Of a DNA stretch of 64,000 bases, positions 23,004-33,959 are shown piece after piece. A model generated the notes under the pieces. That model was not told the DNA's origin and searched no databases. It saw only the letters and a program-made list of their open reading frames with translations. Both the position numbers and the translations under genes were made by a program. This DNA is from Chlorocebus sabaeus. Taxonomy: Eukaryota > Chordata > Mammalia > Primates > Cercopithecidae. Position 1 is the stretch's first letter. Every line of letters starts with the position of its first letter. The DNA lies in assembly GCF_047675955.1 (NCBI RefSeq), contig NC_132919.1:68118816-68182815 (forward strand), in the 5' to 3' direction.

Positions 23004-23135
23004 CTACAATGTTTCCATCTAAATCCATGAATCAGTTTTTTTTTCTCATTCCTCTTTATGTGAAAGCTACACCGCAAATGTTTCTACCTAAATCCATGAA
23101 CTAGTTTCCCTTACACCTTCCTCTGTAGGCGAAAG
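23004..23135 (+). repeat. Tandem duplication, two ~65-bp units
   Basis: Unit 1 (23004-23066) and unit 2 (23067-23135) share CTACA, ATGTTTC, CTAAATCCATGAA, AGTTT, CCTCT and end in GAAAG. Confidence 0.8.
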
Positions 23136-23268
23136 TTCCTCCAGAGACTAGAGCAGGACTTTGAAGGCTCAGAAACTGGGAAATTAACTGTTTAGGTGCC
23201 AAAAGTGGGAGTTGTGATGTGGGTTAAACTGACAGAGGCGGCGAATGCTATTGCTGTTTGAAAATGTA

Positions 23269-23584
23269 GGCCGGGCGCGGTGGCTCACACCCGTAATCCC
23301 AGCACTTTGGGAGGCCGAGGTGGACGGATCACGATTTAAGGAGATCAAGACCATCCTGGCCAACATGGTGAAACTCCGGCTCTACTAAAAATACAAAAAC
23401 CAGCTGGACGTGGTGGCGCATGCCTGTAATCCTAGCTACTCAGGTGGCTGAGGCAGCAGAATCACTTGAACTGGGGAGTCAGAGGTTGCAGTGAGCCAGG
23501 ATCGTGCCACTGCACTCCAGCCTGGCAACAGAGAGAGACTCCGTCTCAAAAAAAAAAAAAAGAAAAGGAAAAAGAAAAAAAAAA
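23269..23584 (+). repeat. Alu (S-type)
   Basis: Flanked by GAAAATGTA duplications; mixed A/G tail. Confidence 0.97.
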
Positions 23585-23628
23585 GAAAATGTAACCACAC
23601 ATTCAGCTTTCAAAATAACCAAAGGCTT

Positions 23629-23920
23629 GGCCTGGTGCGGTGGCTCACGCTTGTAATCCCAGCACTTTGGGAGGCCAAGGCGGGAGGATCATCTGAGGTC
23701 AGGAGTTCAAGGCCAGCCTGACCAACATAGTGAAACCCTGTCTCCACTAAAAATGCAAAAATTAGTAGGGTATGGTGGTGGGCGCCTGTAGTCCTAACCA
23801 TTGGGAGGCTGAAGCAGGAGAATCACTTGAACCCAGGAGGTGGAGGTTGCAGTGAGCTGAGATCATGCCACTGCACTCTAGCTAGGCAACAAGAGTGAAA
23901 TTCCAGCTCAGAAGAAACCA
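23629..23920 (+). repeat. Alu (S-type)
   Basis: Flanked by perfect 16-bp duplications AAAATAACCAAAGGCT (23612 and 23921). Confidence 0.97.
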
Positions 23921-23953
23921 AAAATAACCAAAGGCTGAGGACATCAGTTCAAT

Positions 23954-24480
23954 GTGTGTGAGTGTGTGTGTGTGTAATAAAGACCAGAGTGTGTAGACAT
24001 TGGGTTTCAGAGATCACCTCTGTGTCCAGCTGTCTGCGAGTCTGGACTGATGAGACTCTACCCCACTGTTGAATGTGGACATGCATATGTGTATAGGAGC
24101 GGGAGTGGAAACATTGTCCTGATGTGTCTCCTAGTGTGTCTAGCTGTGTGTGTGTGTTAGGAATGCTGGATGTGGACTGAGCTTTTGTGGCTGTGCTAGT
24201 GTGTGTGTGCGTGTGTGTGTGTGCGTGCCTGCCTCTGCTTTGGCATTTCTGCCCAGATCCAGGGGCTCTGCCATATGGGTGAGAAGGTACACACATGCTT
24301 AGTAGCATCTCTAAGGGCATCTGTCAAGGACATACGTGTGTGCTGGTGCTCTGAGCCTGCCTGTATTCAATTTTGTGTGATGTGTGGCCCACAGGCACCT
24401 GCTGTATTTAGGGACTGTCAGCCTCCAGGGAGGAGACATACATATGTGTATGTGTGTGTTTATGGGTGTGCATCCCTGGT
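23954..24480. repeat. TG-rich low-complexity stretch
   Basis: About 500 bp sprinkled with (TG)n runs at 23954-23977, 24145-24160, 24199-24228 and 24440-24460. No coding sense. Confidence 0.75.
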
Positions 24481-24934
24481 GTCCTGCCTCTCCTGGGACT
24501 CAGCCAAGGCCTTCTGCTCTCTGTTTCTGGGATGTTTTACTTTTCCATGACACAGAGCCCTTCTAGGCTGCTGCTCTCCTCTGTGGGCCCTGCACCTGCC
24601 TTTCTCCTTGGCCAAGCATGCCTTAGGGGAGATGGTTTATTTCTTCAATTAAAAGAAGAAAGACCCTGGGAGGCTGCACACTTAAAATTACCACATTTTA
24701 AAAAGCTCTGACATTCATGAAACTATAAACCTCACAGAGGGGTCTCTGCTGCCCCCAGGCTCCTCCCAGCCCTGAACTAAGGGGTTCACCTCCTCCAGGA
24801 CTTGGATGGCCCCTCTCCCAAGGCTGGGAGATCAGACTTTTTCTTCTCTGACCGGAGAGACCCCAGTATTGTTTGCATGTGTAATCATATGTTCATCTTT
24901 CCATTCCTCCAGATCTTTTTCTTCCTTAGTGTTG

Positions 24935-25075
24935 TATTCAGGAAAGAGGTTAGGAAGCAGAAAACCCAGGTTCTAGCACCCCCTCCCTTGCTGGGTGACC
25001 TTGGACGAGGCCCCTAACCTCTCTGGGCCTCAGATTTTTCCATGGCAGAATGAAGCTGGTGCACATCGTGATCTA
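24935..25075 (+). repeat. MIR
   Basis: Contains GGGTGACCTTGGACGAGGCC and CTCTCTGGGCCTCAGATTT. Confidence 0.8.
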
Positions 25076-25124
25076 AAATTTCTTCCTGCTCTGACACTGA
25101 CATCTGAGCCCCACAAAACCTTGA

Positions 25125-25225
25125 CAGTGAGTATAGGAGTCGGTATTATCCCCATTTTACTAAAGAAGCAGAAGCTCATTAAGGTCAAGTGACCTCCCCC
25201 TTCCAGGGACACTGCATTTTCCACA
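25125..25225 (-). repeat. MIR fragment
   Basis: Reverse-strand: ATTATCCCCATTTTACTAAA, then GGTCAAGTGACCTCC. Confidence 0.7.
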
Positions 25226-25329
25226 ACAGCACCCTGAAATAGACAAAGGCAGAGAGAGCAGCGAGGAACACAGACAGGCAGACGCTCACACTCCCTGTGT
25301 GATCCTCTCTCAAAACACCCCGACAGCCA

Positions 25330-25660
25330 GGAGGGGATTGATGAGAATTTTCGTCACAGCCCTACACAGTAATTATTGGTGTTCATAATGATGCCCTAAG
25401 GCATTACATTCCCCTGAAATGCCTTCAGAATCATCAAAGAAAGATTAAGCCATGCCTACTATAATTGCTCTTTGAAATACCTTCTATTTTATTCTCCTGC
25501 TTGGAAAATTGATAACCTATGGATTTTCAATTAACTTTAAGTTACAAAGAATATTCAGTTTACCCAAGTATCTCATCCATTTATGGTTCCCTTTTAGGAG
25601 GAGTTGATTATCCATCTCAAGCTGTATTCCCCAAGGAGCCTGACGTTTTTATGAGATGAC
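25330..25660. promoter_or_regulatory. AT-rich repeat-free block, candidate conserved element
   Basis: About 330 bp with AATTATT, TAATT and TCAATTAAC motifs, free of Alu and MIR, between MIR fragments on both sides. Function is unproven. Confidence 0.35.
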
Positions 25661-25679
25661 TGAGTTTGGGGGTGGAAAA

Positions 25680-25880
25680 ACCCTTGATCTGTAATTGGAG
25701 GCCCTGGCTCCAGCCCTTTCTAGGACTGTGACTTTGGCAGGTCACCAGCCTCTCCAAACCTCAGTGTTCTCACCAGTTTAAAAAAATGGATTAATGCCAG
25801 TTCTGCTCCCTCAGGGTCATTGCCAGAATCAAGTAGATGATGGATGTGTTTGTAAATGTCATGTCTATGCAAATGAGAGA
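25680..25880 (+). repeat. MIR
   Basis: Contains TGTGACTTTGGCAGGTCACC and CTCCAAACCTCAGTGTTCTC. Confidence 0.75.
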
Positions 25881-26024
25881 CGCTCAGGAAGCACTTGAGA
25901 ACTGCTTGGTGAGACCCCTGGCGTAGCCAAGCCAGCCAAACTGCTAGGCTGGGCAAAGAACACATAGCAGGCGTCCTGGCCTCATGGCATTCCCAATAAC
26001 AACTGATGCAGCCATGGCTAAGTC

Positions 26025-26085
26025 CCGAGGCCTCTCTGGGCCTCAGCTTCCTGATCTGTAAAATGGGGAGCAGAGAGAGTTGGAC
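26025..26085 (+). repeat. MIR fragment
   Basis: Contains CTCTGGGCCTCAGCTTCC and CTGTAAAATGGGG. Confidence 0.75.
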
Positions 26086-27215
26086 AACATCAGAGATTGC
26101 AGATTGGCATTCCAAGAACCAGTCGTGCCACTGGGCTGGTTCTGGGCTGCTTTTAATGGAACGGCAGTGTTTTAAATTCATTGCCAACATGTAAAAGTTG
26201 ACAGGTTGCCTATAAAAAATCTGGAAATACGGCTTTTTTTGACAAATGGACAGATATGGTTGGTTACACTGGGCCCATGTTCATGCAAGGGAAAATCGGT
26301 CAGTGCCAAGTAGCTGTCGGCCCCTCTTTCTCCCATCAAAGACACCCAGGTGTCTCCCTCCCAGCTGGCTTGGGGAACCTGTGTTTACTTGCCTGGCTCC
26401 ATGGGTTCTGACCCCTAAACCGACTGATCTCTAAAGCTTTAGACCTTGAACCATCATCACACCTGCCCCAGAGATGCTGGCCTTCATTGCGAGGGGAAGG
26501 GCGAGGTGGGCAGTGATCTGGGACCTTCCCCAGGGCCACCTTCTCCACCTGGCCTGGGTTGGGGAGAGGCACATTCCTTCAGCAGCTCCCAGGTCAGTGG
26601 GCAGAGGGCTCTGAAGAGACTCCCCCCACCTCAGCCCTCACAGTCAGAGCTAGTAACTCACAGCTGCGGTTACCCGCACGCTGATTTCTGTTTTAAAAAA
26701 TACTGCTGGGTAAACAGCGAGGGAAACCTGAGCTGTTCCCACACCACATAAATCCCCGGTTTGCTGTCCTATCTGGTTAGCTGGTTTCCCCAAATAATGG
26801 CACTGCTGCCTCGAAAGCAAGGGGCTGGAAAAGGGAGGCCCCGAGAGGTGGGCGGCTGGGAGTCTCCCAGGCTGGCTCCAGGCCCAGGCCTGGTGGCCTC
26901 CCTCCTTCTCTCTTTCAGCACTTCCTGCCCAGGGGCACTCACCTTTGTCCTCACTCCTTCCACCTGGGCCGCCCTTCCTCCACCCCTCTGCTTTGTCTCT
27001 CTCAAAAGACCTCCACAGAAGGCTTTCCTGGGGACCCTGGGCTCCTCTAGCAGCCAGAAAGCCCATAACCAAAGGCAGACCTACCCAACACCTCATTTCC
27101 CTCTGGAAGGCTCCCTTTAAAGTTTCCTTCCAGAACCTTCTGTCAAAGTGCAATGTCCTGACTCAAAAGGTAAGGCCAGAGCCTTCTGTGTCCTGAAAAT
27201 GAGTTTAGTCTTGGA
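26086..27215. other. Unique intergenic sequence
   Basis: Repeat-free, GC-moderate. ORFs up to 167 codons on the - strand (26650-27153) have no recognisable domain. Confidence 0.5.
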
Positions 27216-27219
27216 TTAG

Positions 27220-27360
27220 GATTGCCAGATTTAGGGGGAAAAAAGACACTCAGTTAAATTTGAGTTTCAGATAAACAAACAACAATGTTTTAGTCTATGT
27301 CCCAAATATTTCCTGGAACAGACTTACCTGGGCACCCTGCATTTTATCTGGCAGCCCTAC
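27220..27360. repeat. Old element with inverted termini
   Basis: Starts ATTGCCAGATTTAGG and ends ATTTTATCTGGCAGCCCTA, so the ends are inverted copies; internal TTTCAGATAAACAA is typical of a known MER-class element. Family not assigned. Confidence 0.5.
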
Positions 27361-27393
27361 CTTAGTTCTTTTCCATGAGAACAGGTTCCGATG

Positions 27394-27413
27394 GGGAAGA
27401 AGAAGAAGAAGAT
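27394..27413. repeat. (GAA)n
   Basis: Six GAA/AGA units. Confidence 0.85.
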
Positions 27414-27559
27414 AAAAGAGTTATCAGGGCCACCAAGGTGCCTATAGCCTGAATCTCCCAGCCTCCCCAGCAGTTCCTCACTGCCAAGTATATAGTTCTG
27501 GGCAATTGGTCTATAGAGTAACTGTTGAACAGGACCCTCCTTAAAACAGGGCAGGGAGG

Positions 27560-27876
27560 GTTGGGCACAATGGCTCATACCTGTAATGCCAGCACTTTGG
27601 GAGGCTGAGGCGGGTGGATCATTTGAGGTCAGGAGTTTGAGACCAGCCTGGCCAACATGACGAAACCTTGTCTCTACTAAAAATTCAAAAATTAGACAGG
27701 CGGGTGACATGCACCTATAGTCCCAGCTACTTGGGAGGCTGAGGCAGAATCAATTAAACCTGGGAGGTGGAGACTGCAGTGGGCTGAGATCACACCACTG
27801 CACTTCAGCCTGAGGGACTGAGTGAGATTCTGTCTCAAAAAACAAACAAACAAATAAACAAATAAAAAAAGTAGAG
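27560..27876 (+). repeat. Alu (S-type)
   Basis: Full-length with a (CAAA)n-rich tail. Confidence 0.95.
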
Positions 27877-27878
27877 AG

Positions 27879-27991
27879 GCTGGGCACTGTGTTTCACTCC
27901 TATAAATCCCAGCACTTTGGGAAGCCAAGGTGGGAGGATCACTCAAGGAAAGGAGTTTGAGGCCAGCCTGGGCAACATAGCAAGACCCCAT
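27879..27991 (+). repeat. Alu left arm (J-type)
   Basis: Left-arm sequence, broken by the reverse Alu at 27992. Confidence 0.9.
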
Positions 27992-28297
27992 GTCTTTTTT
28001 TTTTTTTTTTTTTTTTGAGACGGAGTCTCACTCTGTCACTCAAGCTGGAGTGCAGTGGTATGATCTCGACTCACTGCAGCCTCCGCCTCCCGGGTTCAAG
28101 TGATTCTCCTGCCTCAGCCTCCTGAGTAGCTGGGACTACAGCCGCGCGCCACCATGCCTGGCTAATTTTTATAGTTTTAGGAGAGACGTAGTTTTACCAT
28201 GCTGGCCAGGCTGGCCTCAAACTCCTGACCTCGTGATCTGCCTGCCTTGGCCTCCCAAAGTGCTAGGATTACAGGCGTGAGCCACCGTGCCTGGCCC
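27992..28297 (-). repeat. Alu (S-type) inserted in an Alu
   Basis: Flanked by short CATGTCT duplications; nested in the element at 27879. Confidence 0.95.
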
Positions 28298-28584
28298 GCA
28301 TGTCTATTTTTTAAACAGTTGGGGGGTGGGGGTGGGCAGAGAGATGGGGAGAGTCCATTTGTCCTTCCTCCTTCATGCTACTTGGAATGCTGACATGCTA
28401 GTTGAACAAGGTGCCGCAGGGGGGCAAAGTAGAGAGACAGTGCCTGGAGGAGAGGCCATCGCAGCTTGGACTGTCACCTCTGGCCTTTTTTATGGGAGAG
28501 AATAATAAACTCTGTGTTTCCCCTTTTGTCATTTGTTTTCATTCTATACAGCTGACTCCAATCCAGAACCCCTGGAAGGTGTTC

Positions 28585-28680
28585 ATTTGCTGGGTGCTTA
28601 CTGAGTGTCTGTACAGTGAGCCACCACTTTAGAGTTGAGGAAACTGAGTCATGTGACCTCCAAAAGCCAGGTTTCTATGC
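28585..28680 (-). repeat. MIR fragment
   Basis: Contains TGCTGGGTGCTTACTGAGTG and GTTGAGGAAACTGAG. Confidence 0.6.
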
Positions 28681-28758
28681 AGGTCATTCTGTGTATTACA
28701 TTTTTCAGTCATCTGCCCACAATCTTGGTAGCAGACAAGTAGAGCACCAAAGGTTTAA

Positions 28759-28777
28759 ATATATATATATATGTGTG

Positions 28778-28816
<39 letters not shown>
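28759..28816. repeat. (TA)n(TG)n(AC)n microsatellite
   Basis: TA repeats, a short TG part, then about 18 AC units. Confidence 0.95.
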
Positions 28817-28819
<3 letters not shown>

Positions 28820-28984
28820 AAAACCCATCTGCAGAACCTACCTCCCTTAGCTTAGTGTTTTCTGAGATTTAGAGAAAGACCTCGTTATTGGGCCCCTGGG
28901 GTGGAATGCAAGGACTGTGTTCTGTAGTTTACTCAGCTCTGACCCTTGGATCATATTATTTGAGCATTACAAAAGCCCTGTCAG

Positions 28985-29475
28985 GGCCGGGCGTGGTGGC
29001 TCATGCCTGTAATCCCAGCACTTTGGGAGGTTAAGGTGGGCAGATCACCTGAGGTCAGGAGTTCAAGACCAGCCTGGCCAATATGGTGAAACCTCGTCTC
29101 TATTAAAAATATTAAAAATTGGCTGGGCATGGCGGTGCGTGCCTATAGTCCCGGCTACTTGGGAGGCTGAGGCAAGAGAATCGCTTGAACTCGGGAGGCA
29201 GAGGTTGCAGTGAGCCGAGATTGCGCCACTGCACTCCAGCCTGGTGACAGAGCGAAACTCCATCTCAAAATAATAAAAAATAAAAATAAAAATAAAAAAT
29301 ATTAGTCGGGCATGGTGGCATGCACCTGTAATCCCAGCTACTCGGGTGGCTGAGGCAGGAGAATCGCTTGAACCTGGGAGATGGAGGTTGTGATGAGCCG
29401 AGATCACACCATTACACTCCAACCTGGGCAACAAAAGTGAAACTCCATCTCAAAAACAAAAAAACAAACAAAAAT
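28985..29475 (+). repeat. Composite Alu with an extra right arm
   Basis: A complete dimeric Alu (28985-29275) is followed by an A-rich linker and another right arm (29303-29475). One pair of CCTGTCAGG duplications (28977 and 29476) encloses the whole 490 bp, as if it integrated once. Confidence 0.85.
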
Positions 29476-29890
29476 CCTGTCAGGCAGGCTGGCAGGCAGT
29501 AGTAACTGCTGCCTCAAAGTCTTCTGAGAAGCAAAGGACACACGTGTACATTACAAATAAATCCCAGGCCCAGTAGTAAACACGCTAGCCCACAGCCATG
29601 TACACCGTATCCAAAATCTGCCTGTCTTTTGTCTATCCCTTAAGGTCTTGCTAGAGACCAGGCGTCTCATCTGATTCACACATTCTATTATGTAAGCGCA
29701 GGCTAATGGCTTCATCTTGTTCCCTGTCCGGTGGCATATGAATATTTCACAGGGCTCTTCTGGAGTTATCTGTAAGGCAAAAATCTCGGGTATCATCACT
29801 CTCATCATCCAGATGTTACCCCTGCATGCCATGCTATGACAAGAGCTTTCATAGACCACCTCACTCACGTCTCTCAGCATCCCCATGCGG
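29476..29890. other. Unique intergenic sequence
   Basis: A 111-codon - strand ORF (29551-29886) has no recognised domain. Confidence 0.5.
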
Positions 29891-29894
29891 AAGG

Positions 29895-30340
29895 AAGAAG
29901 TTTATCCCCATTTTACAGATGAGGAAACTAAGGCTCAAGTGATAAAGTAAGTCGCTTGAAGCCATTTAGCTTATTAATAACAGAGCTGAGGTCAGGCACA
30001 GTGGCTCATGCCTATAATCCCAGTAATTTGAGAGACCAAGGCGGGCAGATCACCTGAGGTGGGAAGTTGGAAACCAGTCTGGCCAACAGGGCAAGACCTC
30101 ATCTCTACTAAAAATACAAAAGTTAGCTAGGCATGGTGCCAGGCACCTATAATCCCAGCTACTTGGGACGCTGAGGCAGGAGAATCGCTTGAACCTGGGA
30201 GGCGAAGATTACAGTGAGCTGAGATCGCACCACTGCACTCCAGCCTGGGCAACAGAGTGAGACTCCATCTGAACACAAAAAACAAAAAAAACAGAGCTGA
30301 GATTCGAACCCACAGGCCCCTAATTCCCAAGGCCATGATT
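29895..30340 (-). repeat. MIR split by an Alu
   Basis: CCCATTTTACAGATGAGGAAA on the left and GATTCGAACCCACAGGCCCC on the right of the Alu at 29991-30289. Confidence 0.8.
29991..30289 (+). repeat. Alu (S-type)
   Basis: Flanked by ACAGAGCTGAG duplications (29980 and 30291). Confidence 0.97.
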
Positions 30341-30479
30341 TGGACCCCTGTGTTATGTTGCCATAGAAGAAGGTATCTGGGGGCTGGGATGAGCCATCTT
30401 CACCTACATTGCAGTGTGTCCTGCCCAGTGGTTCAGCATAGTTAAGGACAGAAGCAGCTATTCCTCACGTGCATCACCC

Positions 30480-31010
30480 TTTATAGTCAGCCAGCTCTGT
30501 TCTCAGATGCAGTTCATTTATCCTCCTAACCACCAGGTGAGGCCAGAACTGTCAACTCCATTTCGCCAGTGAGAAAAAATGAGGCTCAGAGAAGGGGTGT
30601 GATTTGCCTGAGACCACACACAGCCGGTATCAGGCAAGGTCACACCTTTTTTGTTTTTTTTTGAGACGGAGTCTCCCTCTGTTGCCCAGGCTGGAGTGCG
30701 GTGGGCTGGAGTGCAGTGGTCGGATCTCAGCTCACTGCAAGCTCCGCCTCCCGAGTTTACCCCATTCTCCTGCCTCAGCCTCCCGAGTAGCTGGGACTAC
30801 AGGCGCCCGCCACCTCGCCCGGCTAGTTTTTTGTATTTTTTAGTAGATACGGGGTTTCATCGTGTTAGCCAGGATGGTCTCGATCTCCTGACCTCGTGAT
30901 CCACCCGTCTTGGCCTCCCAAAGTGCTGGGATTACAAGCTTGAGCCACCACGCCCGGCCAAGGTCACACCTTGAACCCATGTCTTCTGCCTCCAGGTCCA
31001 GGGCCCTTCC
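30480..31010 (-). repeat. MIR split by a young AluY
   Basis: CTCCATTTCGCCAGTGAGAA and TTGCCTGAGACCACACACAG on the left; CCTTGAACCCATGTC on the right. Confidence 0.75.
30649..30959 (-). repeat. AluY, Old World monkey-type subfamily
   Basis: Read on the - strand it has GGCTCAAGCTTG, ACTAGCCGGGCGAGGTGGCG and GTAAACTCGGG. Perfect 13-bp duplications AAGGTCACACCTT flank it (30636 and 30960). A 16-bp internal repeat of GGCTGGAGTGC(A/G)GTGG is present. Confidence 0.95.
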
Positions 31011-32030
31011 CGGACCCCCTGCCTCTCCAAGCACAGGTGGGTGGGGTGGCCACGAACAGAAGCAGCCCTGTCCCGCCAAGTACACGCCTGCCTGCCACAC
31101 ACAATGGGGGACATTCCACAAGTTCCGAGTGATGGCTCAGGTGTAGCCAGGCTGAAAGCCCTCCTGGGCGCCCCCACGCTCCTGGGGGACCTCCTCGTGA
31201 CTCATACTTTTCCTCTTCCTCCCCTTATTCTCCCCCACAACAATCAGAAACCGGGGTCCCCTCCCTTCCTGAAAACAGGGCTCTCCTCGCGAGGCCACAG
31301 GGCTTTTTCCACACACAGCTCCTTCCATCCATCTCTGTCTCTTGCCCTGCGGGGCCTTGACAGGGAAATGCTGACTTTGAGGAGGTTAAAGGTGCTGGTC
31401 CCCGGCCTTCCTCTAACAAATGGGTTGCCGTGAGGGGAGGAACTGTTGTTGTTTTTTCCTGGCCTCAGAAGAGGGGCCTGTCAGGAAGATGTAGCGGCCA
31501 GCAGGCCCCCGGCCGCGCCCTCGAGGTGGCTGACAGACGCCAGCAGCTGCCGGGGGCTCCGGGGTGCCAGGGGCCTATGTTCTCAGGGCAAAGCACCCCA
31601 CCGCGTCCCCTCCCCATGGCCCTCCTGACCTCCCCGCCCACCCCGCCCACCCCGCCATGACCCAGGGCCCACCCCATCCGGGGCAAAGGGCCAGGCACTG
31701 GGCCTCCCTGCCATGAGGTCCCCGGGCCAGATGCAGAGGCGGAGCAGGAATCCGGTTACAGCCTGCGGCCGGCCCAGGGGAAGGTTTTCCTAGGGAAGTT
31801 GACAAGCCAGATCTTCCTCCCAGCCTCCCACAGATTCCTTCCAGAACCCCCACAGCACAGAGTGCCCCCCCACCCAAGGACCTCACAAGGCTGTTTCTGT
31901 AGAATTTCCTTAGAACTCCCCATTCGCAGGTTCACCCTTTGGGATCATGGAGGTTAACCAGAAATAGATGTGCCAGGAAGGGAGCCACATTTGTCCATTA
32001 CTTACTCTGCCTTTTGCATAAAGGATTTCT
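31011..32030. other. Unique, partly GC-rich intergenic sequence
   Basis: GC-rich from about 31480 to 31760 with scattered CpG, too short and weak to call an island. No gene. Confidence 0.5.
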
Positions 32031-32345
32031 TTCTTTTTTTCTTTTCTTTTTCTTTTTTTTTGAGACAGTATCTCACTCTGTCGCCCAGGCTGGAGTGCAG
32101 TTGTGCAATCTTGGCTTACCACAACCTCCGCTTCCCAGGCTGAAGCAATTCTCCTGCCCTCAGCCTCCCGGGTAGCTGGGATTACAGGCGTGTGCCACCA
32201 CACCCGGCTAATTTTTGTATTTCTATTAGAGACAGGGTTTCACCACGTTGGCCAGGCTGGTCTTGAACTCCTGACCTCAAACGATCTGCCCGCCTCGGCC
32301 TCCCAAAGTGCTGGGGTTATAGGCCTGAGCCACTGCACCTGGCCT
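32031..32345 (-). repeat. Alu (S-type)
   Basis: Flanked by CATAAAGGATTTC duplications (32018 and 32347). Confidence 0.97.
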
Positions 32346-32374
32346 ACATAAAGGATTTCATTGAAAATTTACAA

Positions 32375-32560
32375 ATGTCTGTGGGCTGGGCTGCCTGGAT
32401 TTGAATCCTGGGTCCTCCGCTTCCCTGCTGTGTGACCTTGTGCAGGTTACACAGTCTCTCTGTGCACTGGAGTCTTCTGAAAAACCGAACTGATGAGAAT
32501 GACTCTTGCCTCAGAAGGCTTTTGTGGGAATCCATGGGTGTAAAAATGTGTAAGGTGCAA
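32375..32560 (+). repeat. MIR
   Basis: Contains GGATTTGAATCCTGGGTCCT and TGTGTGACCTTGTGCAGG. Confidence 0.8.
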
Positions 32561-32569
32561 AGTGCTTTA

Positions 32570-33010
32570 CACAGATCCCACTCTGACTATCATCTCAGAT
32601 GAGGAAACAGAAATTCAGAGAGATGGCCGGGTGCGGTGGCTCACGCTTGGAATCCCAGCACTTTGGGAGGCCGAGGCGGGTGGATCACGAGGTCAGGAGA
32701 TTGAGACCATCCTGGCTAACACGGTGAAACCCCGTCTCTACTAAAAAATACAAAAAATTAGCCGGGCGTGGTGGCAGGCGCCTGTAGTCCCAGTTACTTG
32801 GGAGGCTGAGGCAGGAGAATGGTGTGAACCTGGGAGGCGGAGCTTGCAGTGAGCCCAGATCATGCCGCTGCACTCTAGCCTGGACAACAGAGTGAGACTC
32901 CGTCTCAAAAAAAAAAAAAAAAAAAAAACAGAGAGATAAGGTGACTTGTTCCAGGGCACACAGTCAGGAAGTGGCAGACCTGGGATTTGAACTCAGACCC
33001 GTCTAACCTC
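32570..33010 (-). repeat. MIR split by an AluY
   Basis: ATCTCAGATGAGGAAACAGA before and GGTGACTTGTTCCAGGGCAC after the Alu at 32625-32928. Confidence 0.8.
32625..32928 (+). repeat. AluY
   Basis: Low divergence; 24-nt A-tail; CAGAGAGAT duplications. Confidence 0.97.
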
Positions 33011-33074
33011 AAACCCCATGTCTCTTCCTCTGCATCTGGCCTGCTCCAGACTGAACAGCAGGACACCTGAGGCC

Positions 33075-33225
33075 AAATGCTGATTCCACCATTTCTTAGC
33101 TGTGAGAGTCTGGGCAGCCCAGTCATCCATCTGAACCTCAGTTTTGTCATCTGCAAAATGGATCTTACCCATCCTAGGAAAGTTGTAAGGCTCAGAGAAT
33201 TGTGTGTGCCACAGCTAAGCCCTGG
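33075..33225 (+). repeat. MIR
   Basis: Contains CTGAACCTCAGTTTTGTCAT and CTGCAAAATGG. Confidence 0.8.
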
Positions 33226-33959
33226 GCAAAGCAGAGAGATGAGTCTGGTTGGCAGCTATGACCCCATCCCCTTTACTGGACTACAACAACCTGATCACTT
33301 GTTTCAGAAGATGGCACATCTTTTCATATGCACACCCCTCCCCATCTTTTACAGCTGTTCCTGCTCCCGGGATGTGTATCTGACTGGAGTTTCTATATTA
33401 AAGGCAAGTCGTGGCTTCATTCCACATCCCTGGGTGCCCTTCTACTCTTCCTAGGAGCATCTCCTGCACCTACCCCCCAGGGCCCCACCTCCAGGCTGCA
33501 GAGCTAAGACCCAGGGGCCCCTCCTCAGGGAACCCTGGCGGTCTTCGGAAGCAGCCAGCAGAGACGCTGCTGTTAAGGTCCATGCCTGTTTCTGCTCCAA
33601 TCCTGCTGCCCTGGGTTGTGGCAATAACCAGTGGGGAAGGAGTTCTGGCCCCTGGGTGTTAGGAATGTTGTCCTCCAAGAAATTGCATTAACCCTCTGAG
33701 AGACCAGCAGGGCGCAGCCATGAGGAAGACTGATTGGGCATCGAGATGGCACTTGGGCCGGCTGCCCTGTGATGTGCACCAGCCCGGAGACCCACGTGCC
33801 TGCTGCTTGCCAAAGAGACTCCTTTGGGGAATGAGGAGCCCCTGATGCCTATTTCCCTGCCCCAAATTCCTCGGAAGCCTCCGCCCCTAGGGGTTGAGAA
33901 AGGGAAGCAGGTGGGTGGAGGTGAAGGGGGCAGGGAGCAGGTGGGAGGAGACCCGAAGA
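33226..33959. other. Unique intergenic sequence
   Basis: Nothing recognised. Confidence 0.5.

Noticed and set aside
23954..24480. Possible functional TG-repeat regulatory element
   Set aside because: Only low-complexity TG runs; nothing further supports function.
26650..27153. 167-codon - strand ORF
   Set aside because: No recognisable domain, and other frames are also open in this GC-rich stretch.
29551..29886. 111-codon - strand ORF with protein-like composition
   Set aside because: No family match and no splice or promoter context; kept only as unique sequence.
31480..31760. Possible second CpG island
   Set aside because: GC-rich but CpG density is modest and the stretch is short.
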